The notes below the pieces were generated by a model. The model was not told where the DNA came from and made no database searches. It worked only from the letters and a program-made list of their open reading frames with translations. Shown here piece by piece: positions 1-5,609 of a DNA stretch of 6,544 nucleotides. Positions within the stretch are counted from its first letter, which is position 1. Each line of letters opens with the position of its first letter. The position numbers and the translations under genes are program-made. Origin of the DNA: Syntrophomonadaceae bacterium. GTDB taxonomy: Bacteria; Bacillota; Syntrophomonadia; Syntrophomonadales; Syntrophomonadaceae. Location of the stretch: positions 1-6,544 of the forward strand of contig JAAYJY010000123.1 of NCBI GenBank assembly GCA_012522705.1, read 5' to 3'.

Positions 1-227
1 AATGGACAGCGGCTATCGACGATGTTGAGGTCACCAGTTACCAGGTATTCATGGATTGCAAGTCCCGTAACTCATTGTCTGCCTGCAACCTTACCTATAC
101 CTGGTCTGGATGCCTGAAGCCGGGAAGCTAGACCTTCACCGCGCAAGCCAGTGAGGCGGCCGGCAACTGGGGTGCCGATGGCCCAAGCGTGGAGATCATA
201 ATCCCGAAAAACCAGAATCATAAGTAA
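1..227 (+). pseudogene. 3' end of a fibronectin type III-like domain protein, interrupted by an in-frame TAG
   Basis: The frame starting at base 3 reads DDVEVTSYQVFMD, then LTYTWSG, then TFTAQASEAAGNW, and ends at TAA (225-227). This is the beta-sandwich pattern of fibronectin type III/Ig-like modules of secreted or surface proteins: DDVGVT.Y at the start and PG..YTFT..A.DAAGN at the end. Such modules usually sit at the C-terminus of large extracellular enzymes or adhesins, so the missing upstream part is probably long. A TAG at 129-131 falls where the family normally has the Tyr of the YTFT strand. Two Cys replace expected loop Gly, and a Cys appears inserted in SGCLKPG, so the module looks decayed rather than recoded. 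Amber read-through (for example pyrrolysine) is a less likely alternative. The 5' part lies outside the window. Family assignment is from pattern memory only. Confidence 0.6.
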
Positions 228-234
228 CTGTACA

Positions 235-266
235 ACCAGAGGGACCAACGTATTTGGCCCTCTGGT
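235..266 (+). terminator. Strong hairpin after the fibronectin-like gene, probable terminator without a good U-tract
   Basis: ACCAGAGGG (235-243) pairs perfectly with CCCTCTGGT (258-266). Inside, CCAA (245-248) can pair with TTGG (254-257) after one bulged A, leaving a five-base loop. The hairpin starts 8 bases after the stop at 225-227, where a terminator would be expected. The following bases (CTACTGAATTT) are not a clean T-run, so it may instead be a 3'-stabilising or weak terminator. Confidence 0.5.
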
Positions 267-393
267 CTACTGAATTTAGCTGGACAGCAGAACTCCGCGG
301 CTAATGCAGAGGTGCCAGGAGCAAGCAACAGTAATTATCAACGAGATGATTAATATAACCGGTCGGGATTTATTATGATAGGAGGCAACCGGC

Positions 394-951
394 ATGCAAT
401 GTAATAGTTGGCATAGAGGAAGAACCATCACCATTTTTATAATACTGCTTCTGATTGTTTCTATCTCCGGGTTGGGCTGTACTTCCGCGGTGGAGCCTCC
501 AGCGGATGCGCTGATTATCGAGGGTAAGGCGGTAAAAGGGCAAACGTTCTTTACTTTGGATAAATTAAAATCCATGCAAGATGGTTTGGTGGAAGCCGAT
601 TATTGTTCTGTCAATACCTATGGAACCAGAGAATATACTCATTTCAAAGGTATCTGGGTTGGCCATATCGTAAATGAATTAAACTTGAAGGCCAATGCTG
701 AACGGGTCTCTTTTATTGCCTATGACGATTATACGGCTGAGTACTCCATTTAAAATGCTATTAGGGATGATTATATTGACGATCAAAACCCGGAAACCAA
801 ATATAAAATGATTTTGGCCTGGGAAGTGAACGGACGCGAATTGGACCCGAGGATGGGTATGCCTTTGCAGTTGGTCGTCGGGCAACGTCATCCGGGTGAG
901 GCAAATAAGCCGTACTGGGTCCGAACGGTCAAGACTATTCGTATTGACTGA
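394..951 (+). pseudogene. Exported molybdopterin-binding-fold oxidoreductase-like protein, split by an in-frame TAA
   Basis: The ATG at 394 has an AGGAGG (380-385) eight bases upstream, so the start is convincing. The product begins with charged residues, a hydrophobic segment (about residues 11-28) and GLGC (Cys29), an imperfect lipobox that suggests export and possibly lipidation. The body, with TFFTLDKLKSM, YGTREYTHFKGIWV and VSFIAYDDYTAEYSI, resembles the small stand-alone sulfite-oxidase/molybdopterin-binding fold proteins of anaerobes. After TAA (751-753) the same frame continues with NAIRDDYID, YKMILAWEVNGREL and MGMPLQLVVGQ..PG to PYWVRTVKTIRID and TGA (949-951), which is the normal C-terminal half of that family. 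A single GAA/CAA/AAA to TAA change would explain the break. The 119-residue upstream product would lack the second half of the fold and is probably inactive. Cofactor and substrate cannot be told from the sequence. Confidence 0.72.
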
Positions 952-1014
952 TTAGTGTCACACCATCAATGCTGCCTCAACAGGCGTGAAATTATTGACG
1001 CTTACGTCACAGGG

Positions 1015-1039
1015 ATGTCATGGGCGATTCTCTTGACAC
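1015..1039 (-). repeat. Left copy of a short palindromic (REP-like) repeat
   Basis: On the plus strand ATGTCA (1015-1020) faces TGACAC (1034-1039) across GGGCGATTCTC. Read on the minus strand it is GTGTCAAGAGAATCGCCC followed by ATGACAT. It matches the unit at 1417-1444 in the opposite orientation: both have GTGTCAA, a purine/A-rich spacer, a CG.CCC core and a closing dyad. It lies 34 bases downstream of the stop of the small minus-strand gene at 1074-1337. Confidence 0.5.
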
Positions 1040-1073
1040 CTTCGCGGGATGTCGAGATGATCCATTTTCCATC

Positions 1074-1337
1074 CTACATATCATTTATCATTCGGATGAT
1101 CTCATCCTTGTGGACCGTAGTCTGACCGGACATCAACAAGTCCAACAACTTATCTATGATCTCCTTTACAGGCAGTTTATCAAGGTTATCCCCAGCCTCA
1201 AAGGTGCAAAAGAACTCTTCGTCGATACTGTTAATGTGCTCACATTGCAGACATTCCGTTCCCAAGACGGGCGAATCCGTCTGCGGACACAGGTTAAAAT
1301 TATTTAGAACAATAATTGTCTTATCCAAATGATCCAA
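1074..1337 (-). CDS. Small hypothetical protein with four cysteines
   Basis: I do not recognise the family. The chosen start is TTG at 1337, because an AAGGAGAGG lies nine bases upstream and the probable promoter (1396-1423) is downstream of the GTG at 1409 that would otherwise open this frame. The product is about 87 residues. It begins MDHLDKTIIVLNNFNLCP and continues with TECLQCEH and EEFFCTFEAGDNL. The four Cys are arranged C-x11-C-x2-C-x9-C, which could bind a metal or form disulfides, but no fold is evident. The C-terminal half (LPVKEIIDKLLDLL, KDEIIRMINDM) looks like two amphipathic helices. There is no signal peptide or membrane segment. It follows the osmoprotectant transporter on the same strand but is bracketed by inverted repeats and seems to have its own promoter, so a functional link to the transporter is doubtful. 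An ATG at 1364 is an alternative start with no visible ribosome binding site. Confidence 0.6.
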   Translation of the reverse strand: MDHLDKTIIVLNNFNLCPQTDSPVLGTECLQCEHINSIDEEFFCTFEAGDNLDKLPVKEIIDKLLDLLMSGQTTVHKDEIIRMINDM

Positions 1338-1395
1338 TGTTTTTCGCCTCTCCTTATCTAGCATGTGTATGGAGGGGGAGGTCTTTGACATACCA

Positions 1396-1423
1396 ATATT
1401 ATAAATCACGATTCGGGTGTCAA
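1396..1423 (-). promoter_or_regulatory. Probable promoter of the small cysteine protein, with its -35 inside a repeat
   Basis: On the minus strand a perfect TTGACA (1423-1418) is followed by TATAAT (1403-1398) at 14 bases, or by the overlapping TAATAT (1401-1396) at 16 bases. The first pairing has perfect boxes with a short spacer; the second has a usable spacer with a 4/6 box. The TTGACA is the complement of the TGTCAA at the edge of the palindromic repeat at 1417-1444. Transcription would begin near 1390, about 50 bases ahead of the TTG start. Confidence 0.45.
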
Positions 1424-1444
1424 AATAACCGTCCCCTGTAACAC
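1417..1444 (+). repeat. Right copy of a short palindromic (REP-like) repeat
   Basis: The unit begins GTGTCAAAATAACCG (1417-1431), continues TCCCCTG and closes with TAACAC (1439-1444). Its ends form a six-pair dyad with one G-U pair. From memory, similar GTGTCA..AACCGTCCCC..TGACAC units recur between genes in many clostridial genomes, often near IS200/RAYT-type transposase genes; I cannot verify that here. It sits 12 bases after the stop of the second permease gene and supplies the -35 box for the next gene. It does not end in a T-run on the minus strand, so it is not an ordinary intrinsic terminator for the transporter operon. Confidence 0.5.
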
Positions 1445-1456
1445 TCTAATGGGTGG

Positions 1457-2083
1457 TCAAGCGCTGGAACCTGCGGTTGCCATTCCTTGATCTTGGTTCA
1501 ATCTCTTTTCTATGTACCCCATCCCATAATCAAAAATGACAGCCATCAGCATCAAGATGAGGGTTACCTTCATAAGAGTGTCCATATCCTGAATCATAAT
1601 AGCCCGGTTTATAACCGAACCCAGACCTCCGCCACCGACAAATGCCCCGAATACGGCTGTCCCTATAGAATTAACGATCGCAATTCTTATACCCGTAAAA
1701 ATCATGGGAAATGCCAAAGGCACCTCTACTTTTATTAATTGCTGCATTTCAGTCATACCCATTCCGACTGCTGCTTCTTTAATGCCAGGGTCTATATTCT
1801 CCAAACCCACATATGTGTTCCTAACGATGGGCAGTAATGAATATAGAGTCAACCCTATGATCACGGTAGTCTTGGTAGGTCCGAACAATATCATAATAAG
1901 TCCGAGGGTCGCTAAGGCCGGAACTGTTTGAAGCACATCAACCAGCCACATAATGGGGTTTCTGGCCGGTTTGAACAGGTAGCAGCAGATCCCCAGAATC
2001 AAACCAATCAAGGCTGCAAACAGACTGGCCATCAATACCAGATACATGTGTTCGCCTACTTTATCCCAACCAAACATGCTCAC
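1457..2083 (-). CDS. opuCD: Osmoprotectant ABC transporter permease, second subunit (OpuCD-like)
   Basis: This is an integral membrane half of a glycine betaine/carnitine/choline-type importer, about 208 residues and close to the usual 210-230. Hydrophobic segments cover most of the chain, including YLVLMASLFAALIGLILGI near the N-terminus. The permease-ATPase coupling loop is present as IKEAAVGMGMTEMQQLIKVEVPLA, with EAA at about residues 103-105. DVLQTVPALATLGL and VGGGGLGSVINRAI are typical of this family. The start was set at GTG 2083, because GGGAGG (2097-2092) is eight bases upstream; an in-frame GTG at 2092 overlaps that site and cannot use it. The gene begins one base after the stop of the preceding permease, so the two are surely translationally coupled. 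The C-terminal DYGMGYIEKRLNQ resembles OpuCD more than OpuCB. Substrate specificity is not readable from the permease. Confidence 0.9.
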   Translation of the reverse strand: MSMFGWDKVGEHMYLVLMASLFAALIGLILGICCYLFKPARNPIMWLVDVLQTVPALATLGLIMILFGPTKTTVIIGLTLYSLLPIVRNTYVGLENIDPGIKEAAVGMGMTEMQQLIKVEVPLAFPMIFTGIRIAIVNSIGTAVFGAFVGGGGLGSVINRAIMIQDMDTLMKVTLILMLMAVIFDYGMGYIEKRLNQDQGMATAGSSA

Positions 2084-2084
2084 A

Positions 2085-2729
2085 TCACGCACCTCCCTGC
2101 AAACCGCGAGGTGTTATTTTTTTGTGGACATAATCGATCAGATATCCGAGTCCCAAGGCAATAATGGCGGATGGTATGGCTCCGCCGATAATTAAGACCT
2201 GATTGTTGGTCTCAATTCCCCGGTAGACAAACTCGCCCAGTCCGCCCAGTCCAATCATAGCCGCCAAAACCGCCCAACTTACCGTATATATGGTAGCCAT
2301 TCTCAATCCGCTGATGATAGGATTCATCGCCATGGGCAGCTCAACCTTGAACAATATTTGCATGTCGCTCATGCCGCATCCTTTGGCGGCTTCTTTCAAA
2401 CTTGGGTCAACACCAATAATTCCGGTATAAGTGTTTTTTAATATCGGGAAAATCGCATATATGGTAAGGGCAACTAGAACCGTTATCGGTTTTATGCCCA
2501 GATAGATAAACAATACGCCTATGAAAATCAGTCCGGGAATCGTCTGAAAGATGCCCAATAACGGAATAACCGCCCTTGATATATTGGGGGCTCTTGACAA
2601 CAAGATGCCGACTATCAGGGCTATGACAAAGGCTATACCGACAGATGTTAAAACATACTGCAAGTGAACTAAAGAGGCCTTTAACAGCATGTCTCCATAT
2701 TTGTCCAGGAAACTAGTCATTATAGTCAT
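2085..2729 (-). CDS. opuCB: Osmoprotectant ABC transporter permease, first subunit (OpuCB-like)
   Basis: This is the partner membrane subunit, about 214 residues, with the same fold: a first helix around VLTSVGIAFVIALIVGILLS, the family motif LLGIFQTIPGLIFIGVLFIYLG, and the coupling loop SLKEAAKGCGMSDMQILFKVELPMA. The ending KKITPRGLQGGA closely matches OpuCB of bacilli as I recall it. The ATG at 2729 is preferred, because GGGGTGAT (2741-2734) matches the 16S rRNA tail and its GGGG lies eight bases away. The in-frame GTG at 2738 and ATG at 2735 overlap this site; the ATG at 2720 is also possible. The start overlaps the end of the ATPase gene by 17 bases, which implies coupling. With the OpuCD-like subunit it would form a heterodimeric channel. 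Confidence 0.9.
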   Translation of the reverse strand: MTIMTSFLDKYGDMLLKASLVHLQYVLTSVGIAFVIALIVGILLSRAPNISRAVIPLLGIFQTIPGLIFIGVLFIYLGIKPITVLVALTIYAIFPILKNTYTGIIGVDPSLKEAAKGCGMSDMQILFKVELPMAMNPIISGLRMATIYTVSWAVLAAMIGLGGLGEFVYRGIETNNQVLIIGGAIPSAIIALGLGYLIDYVHKKITPRGLQGGA

Positions 2730-3846
2730 TGTCATCACCCCATACTACACTGGCCAGGGACTTGGTCATGCTGGTTTTGGTTATGATCCCGGCCACCGTT
2801 TTGTCCCGGTTCAAAACCGCCAGATAGTCAATGTTGGTGGCTATCAAATGATCAAATGCATCCTTGGCATTGGTGTTCACCATAACCGATGGGGTGTCCA
2901 GTTTGACCATTTTGATAATCGGTTCCCCCGGTTTGCCGTGTTCCATTATATCTTCGATATTGGCTCGGCCCTTATATTTGTTGTTTTTATCAACCACAAT
3001 TACAGAGTCTATTTCCCTTTGCTTCATGAGCTCAATACATTCCAGTGTCTTTTTTGTTTCGGGAACCGTAAGTACTTTGAGCCTCATCACATCCGCACAG
3101 ATCAAATCATTACCGCTCCGGGAATATGACAATTTGCCCATGAATCTGCTGATCATGGGATGAGCAGGATTCTCCAGCATTTCCTCCGGGGAGGCCGCTT
3201 GCAGAACTTTTCCTTCGTTCATGAAGACAATTCTGTCCGCCATCTTGACGGCTTCCCCCATATCATGGGTTACGAAAATGATGGTTTTATGAAGTTTCTT
3301 ATTCAAGGCTTTTAATTCATCCTGAAGAATGTCTCTGGTAATAGGATCCAATGCTCCGAAGGGCTCATCCATCAATACCACCGGAGGCCCGGCTGCTATT
3401 GCCCTCAAGACACCTATACGCTGCTGCTGCCCACCGCTTAACTCTCTTGGGTATTTGTGTGCATTCTCTTCGTAAGAGAGATCAGCAATTTCCAATAACT
3501 CGCGAACCCGTTTGTGTTGTTTTTCCTTGCTCCATTTGAGCAGGCTGGGAACGACTGATATGTTTTGCTCAATCGTCATGTTAGGGAACAATCCTATCTG
3601 CTGTATGACATAGCCAATATTTCTGCGCAGCTCCACCGGATTTATTTCCTTGATATTGCTGTCATCGATATAAATATTGCCCTCATCATATTTGATCAGC
3701 CGGTTCAGCATTTTTAATGTAGTTGTTTTCCCACAGCCCGAAGGGCCGATTAGTACAAGGAATTCGCCATCGTCGATGGTTAAACTGAGATTGTCGACTA
3801 CCGTAACATCCCCGTATTTTTTCGTGACGTTTTCGTATACAATCAT
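2713..3846 (-). CDS. opuCA: Osmoprotectant ABC transporter ATPase with tandem CBS domains (OpuCA-like)
   Basis: This cytoplasmic ATPase drives osmolyte import. It has 377 residues, as expected for OpuCA. The nucleotide-binding domain is complete: Walker A GPSGCGKT (34-41), Q-loop Gln at about 82-83, signature LSGGQ (136-140), Walker B VVLMDEP (156-162), D-loop ALD (165-167) and switch His194. Residues from about 250 to 370 form two CBS modules (VIVVDKNNKYKG and YLAVLNRDKTVAGIITK), which in this family sense ionic strength or bind c-di-AMP; which applies here is inference. The ATG at 3846 has GGTGGAG (3861-3855) eight bases upstream. GVLRAIAAGPP replaces the more usual GVARALAADPP, a small oddity outside the catalytic residues. 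It is the first gene of the ATPase-permease-permease cluster and overlaps the next gene. Confidence 0.94.
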   Translation of the reverse strand: MIVYENVTKKYGDVTVVDNLSLTIDDGEFLVLIGPSGCGKTTTLKMLNRLIKYDEGNIYIDDSNIKEINPVELRRNIGYVIQQIGLFPNMTIEQNISVVPSLLKWSKEKQHKRVRELLEIADLSYEENAHKYPRELSGGQQQRIGVLRAIAAGPPVVLMDEPFGALDPITRDILQDELKALNKKLHKTIIFVTHDMGEAVKMADRIVFMNEGKVLQAASPEEMLENPAHPMISRFMGKLSYSRSGNDLICADVMRLKVLTVPETKKTLECIELMKQREIDSVIVVDKNNKYKGRANIEDIMEHGKPGEPIIKMVKLDTPSVMVNTNAKDAFDHLIATNIDYLAVLNRDKTVAGIITKTSMTKSLASVVWGDDNDYND

Positions 3847-3908
3847 TCAATCATCTCCACCGATACAACATTTGTCAAGGAAGGAACCAAGCAACCATTT
3901 GTTATAAA

Positions 3909-3914
3909 ATTATA
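3909..3914 (-). promoter_or_regulatory. Possible -10 box for the opuCA-opuCB-opuCD cluster
   Basis: A perfect TATAAT on the minus strand lies 62 bases upstream of the opuCA ATG, in the AT-rich part of the 167-base gap after the terminator at 4014-4044. I find no good -35 box at 16-18 bases, so activation by a regulator or read-through from opuCC is possible. Nothing else recognisable occupies 3847-4013. Confidence 0.35.
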
Positions 3915-4013
3915 CACTTAAAATGTAGGGCTATGGTCATAAATATTGATTCAAAAAGTTGGTTTGCCGACAGCACTTGGAGATTGGGACACAGAGGTCA
4001 GTAAGCAGAGTGT

Positions 4014-4045
4014 AAAAAATCCGGGGGCAGCGCCCCGGATTTTTG
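4014..4045 (-). terminator. Intrinsic terminator between opuCC and opuCA, usable on both strands
   Basis: AAAAATCCGGGG (4015-4026) pairs perfectly with CCCCGGATTTTT (4033-4044) around the loop GCAGCG. Read on the minus strand the GC-rich stem is followed by six T (complement of 4014-4019), a textbook terminator. It lies 96 bases after the opuCC stop but only 12 bases after the second in-frame stop at 4057-4059. It should uncouple the binding protein from the membrane complex, or limit read-through into it and so favour excess binding protein. Confidence 0.88.
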
Positions 4046-4140
4046 ATTAAACCAATCTAATCCTTTGCTCTAACAGCTTTTTTATTCAACTGTCGGATAA
4101 CGGTCGATGTAGCTTCTGCAACAGTTTTTCCCCTAATCCT

Positions 4141-5055
4141 TTACTTGGACAAACCGATTCCAACCAGGAATTCCTTGGCAACTTCATAAGCATCCCGACC
4201 GTCGACATAAACATAATAGTTTAATTCTGTCATGGTTTCATTGTCGATTTTGCCGGCCAATTTATTCAGCACCTCCTCCAAATTCGGAGCTGTCTCCTGG
4301 AATTCCTCAAACAAGGTGCTTCTTACCTGGTAAGCTGCATAATACTGCGGGAAGAATGACTTATCATCCTCCAAGGTTATCAAATTGGATTTTTTAAGCA
4401 ATCCGTCAGTCGAATATCCCATTGTGACATCAATGTTGCCATTATCGATAGCGGCATATTTTAGACCGATATCGATCGACTTGCTGTCTTTCCAGGCAAT
4501 ACCGTAAGTCTCGTTGAAAGGGACAAAACGCATGGAAGCTTCTTCATCAAAGAATTCATGTTCGGCTCCGAAAACCAAATCCTTCGTGTAAGGAACCAAA
4601 TCACTTATCGTTACGATGTTATTCTGCTCCGCAAAGTCTTTCTTAACAGCGATTGCATAAGTATTCTGGAATCCGAATTTATCGGTTAAGGTAAGCCCCA
4701 GCGCTTCCGCGCCTTTTTCTTTTACCCATTCGTACAGATCCTGACCTTCTGGCACATCGGTAGTATCATGACCCATTAACGTGGTTAGGTGAGTACCATC
4801 ATATGAAACATACAAATCGACTGCTTTGGTCCTATTGGCTTCCGCGGCGGAAACAGTCTGCATGGAATCATGCCATTTAACATCCAAATCCGTGTTTTCT
4901 TCAATTAGAATCCCTGCCATCTGCTCTAATATTTCGATTTCGGAAAACTGGCCATGAAGCAGCATAAATGTCTTTTTGTCATCGCGGCTGCCGCAGCCTG
5001 CAACCGACATCGTCAACATGAGTATCGCTAAAAGTATACTGATTTTTCTTTTCAT
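4141..5055 (-). CDS. opuCC: Osmoprotectant ABC transporter substrate-binding lipoprotein (OpuCC-like)
   Basis: This extracellular, membrane-anchored receptor captures quaternary amines such as glycine betaine, carnitine or choline and delivers them to the permeases. The 304-residue product starts with a lipoprotein signal: MKRK, a hydrophobic core and the lipobox VAGC with Cys21. The mature part carries family features: VDLYVSYDGTHLTTLM (usually EYTGTALT), FGFQNTYAIAVKKDFA and ISDLV, then FNETYGIAW and MGYSTDGLL. It matches the OpuAC/OpuBC type of two-lobed binding protein. The ATG at 5055 is chosen because AAAGGAGGGG (5074-5065) lies nine bases upstream; the frame is open further up to about 5262, but without a signal peptide or ribosome binding site. 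After TAA (4141-4143) the frame continues for 27 codons (RIRGKTVAEATSTV...VRAKD) to TAG (4057-4059), just before the terminator, so the C-terminus may have been shortened recently. The exact ligand is not decided here. Confidence 0.9.
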   Translation of the reverse strand: MKRKISILLAILMLTMSVAGCGSRDDKKTFMLLHGQFSEIEILEQMAGILIEENTDLDVKWHDSMQTVSAAEANRTKAVDLYVSYDGTHLTTLMGHDTTDVPEGQDLYEWVKEKGAEALGLTLTDKFGFQNTYAIAVKKDFAEQNNIVTISDLVPYTKDLVFGAEHEFFDEEASMRFVPFNETYGIAWKDSKSIDIGLKYAAIDNGNIDVTMGYSTDGLLKKSNLITLEDDKSFFPQYYAAYQVRSTLFEEFQETAPNLEEVLNKLAGKIDNETMTELNYYVYVDGRDAYEVAKEFLVGIGLSK

Positions 5056-5387
5056 TATCCAGAACCCCTCCTTTATGTTTACTTTGCCATTAAGAACTCG
5101 ACTTAGGTTCAATTTCTTAAGAATTTCAATCAACCGCAGCAATAGAATCTGGTTTGTAAAGTTGGTGTTAGGCACCAGAGTCGTATACCCCTGCTTATCT
5201 GCACCAAGACCACCTCCCTCCTGCTTACCATTTTCGGCACAATTTGGGCCGAATCCTGCCAATTGGCAATTTATTTTGATAAAGGCGTCTGTGCAGCCAG
5301 ACTTTCTCTAAAACCCGGCATCATGTGAATGTAGACTGGCAGAGATTGCAGAGGCTAGCAGAGGGAAGCATTGGGGTGATAAATGGT

Positions 5388-5402
5388 GGCGCACTGTGCG
5401 CC
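5388..5402. repeat. 15-base near-perfect palindrome
   Basis: GGCGCAC and GTGCGCC form a seven-base inverted repeat around a single central T. This is compact enough to be a dimeric regulator site; as RNA it would need a larger loop. It lies in the gene-free stretch between the tRNA terminator and opuCC. Confidence 0.6.
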
Positions 5403-5444
5403 CAGCGCATCATAGCAGTCGGGCGTACCAAGTTCTATCACATG

Positions 5445-5479
5445 CAGGATATCGGCTTTCCCTACACCTCGATATCCTG
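5445..5479. repeat. Perfect ten-base inverted repeat with a 15-base spacer
   Basis: CAGGATATCG (5445-5454) is exactly mirrored by CGATATCCTG (5470-5479). It could form an RNA hairpin or be a two-site operator. There is no T-run on either side, so it is not an intrinsic terminator. It lies 22 bases beyond the T-run of the tRNA terminator. Confidence 0.65.
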
Positions 5480-5500
5480 AATGGCTTTATTTCACACAAC

Positions 5501-5530
5501 AAAAAACCCAGGCTCTTGAAAATGAGCCTG
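5501..5530 (-). terminator. Intrinsic terminator of the tRNA-Ala gene
   Basis: On the minus strand CAGGCTC (5530-5524), loop ATTTTCAA and GAGCCTG (5515-5509) form a seven-pair stem, followed by GG and six T (5506-5501). It lies about 80 bases after the tRNA 3' end, in the right orientation. Confidence 0.85.
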
Positions 5531-5609
5531 AGTTATTGCCAACCGCATAATGTTCACCCAATATAACGATCGTCGCTTATTGGTGATTACAATGAAATAA
5601 ACAAACATT

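Larger units (their letters stand above)
5056..5500 (-). other. Long dyad-rich noncoding stretch upstream of opuCC
   Basis: No convincing gene is present in these 445 bases, which should hold the opuCC promoter and 5' leader. Near the gene are a ten-base palindrome TTCTTAAGAA (5114-5123), a hairpin from TTCGGC (5233-5238) with GCCGAA (5248-5253), and the perfect 12-base palindrome TGCCAATTGGCA (5257-5268). Further upstream are GTCTG/CAGAC (5287-5302), three phased CTCTGC copies (5339-5363), a 15-base dyad (5388-5402) and a ten-pair inverted repeat (5445-5479). I could not match it to a T-box, cobalamin, glycine, lysine, SAM, TPP or cyclic-dinucleotide riboswitch. No promoter is clear; TGCACA with TAAATT (around 5270-5297) is a weak candidate. 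Confidence 0.5.

Noticed and set aside
996..1009. TGACG-CTTA-CGTCA inverted repeat as a terminator for the minus-strand gene
   Set aside because: A five-pair stem without a T-run is too weak; it is recorded only as part of the repeat-rich gap 952-1014.
2689..3163. Plus-strand open frames across the opuCA/opuCB region
   Set aside because: They lie antisense to genes with complete ABC motifs, lack ribosome binding sites and give no recognisable protein.
3872..3877. Perfect TTGACA on the minus strand upstream of opuCA
   Set aside because: A -10 box 16-18 bases on would fall in the ribosome binding site and no TATAAT-like hexamer is there.
5190..5225. GGGTAT on the minus strand as a sigma-B type -10 in the opuCC leader
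   Set aside because: The expected GTTT -35 is represented only by GTCTTG, and no other sigma-B evidence exists in the window.
5056..5262. N-terminal extension of the opuCC frame to about 5262
   Set aside because: It would bury the lipoprotein signal peptide, begins without a ribosome binding site, and the ATG at 5055 has an excellent one.
5283..5480. Plus-strand open frame ending FPYTSIS, and a minus-strand one ending HPNASLC
   Set aside because: Neither has a start with a ribosome binding site, and both run through palindromes that constrain both strands. I could not match either to a family.
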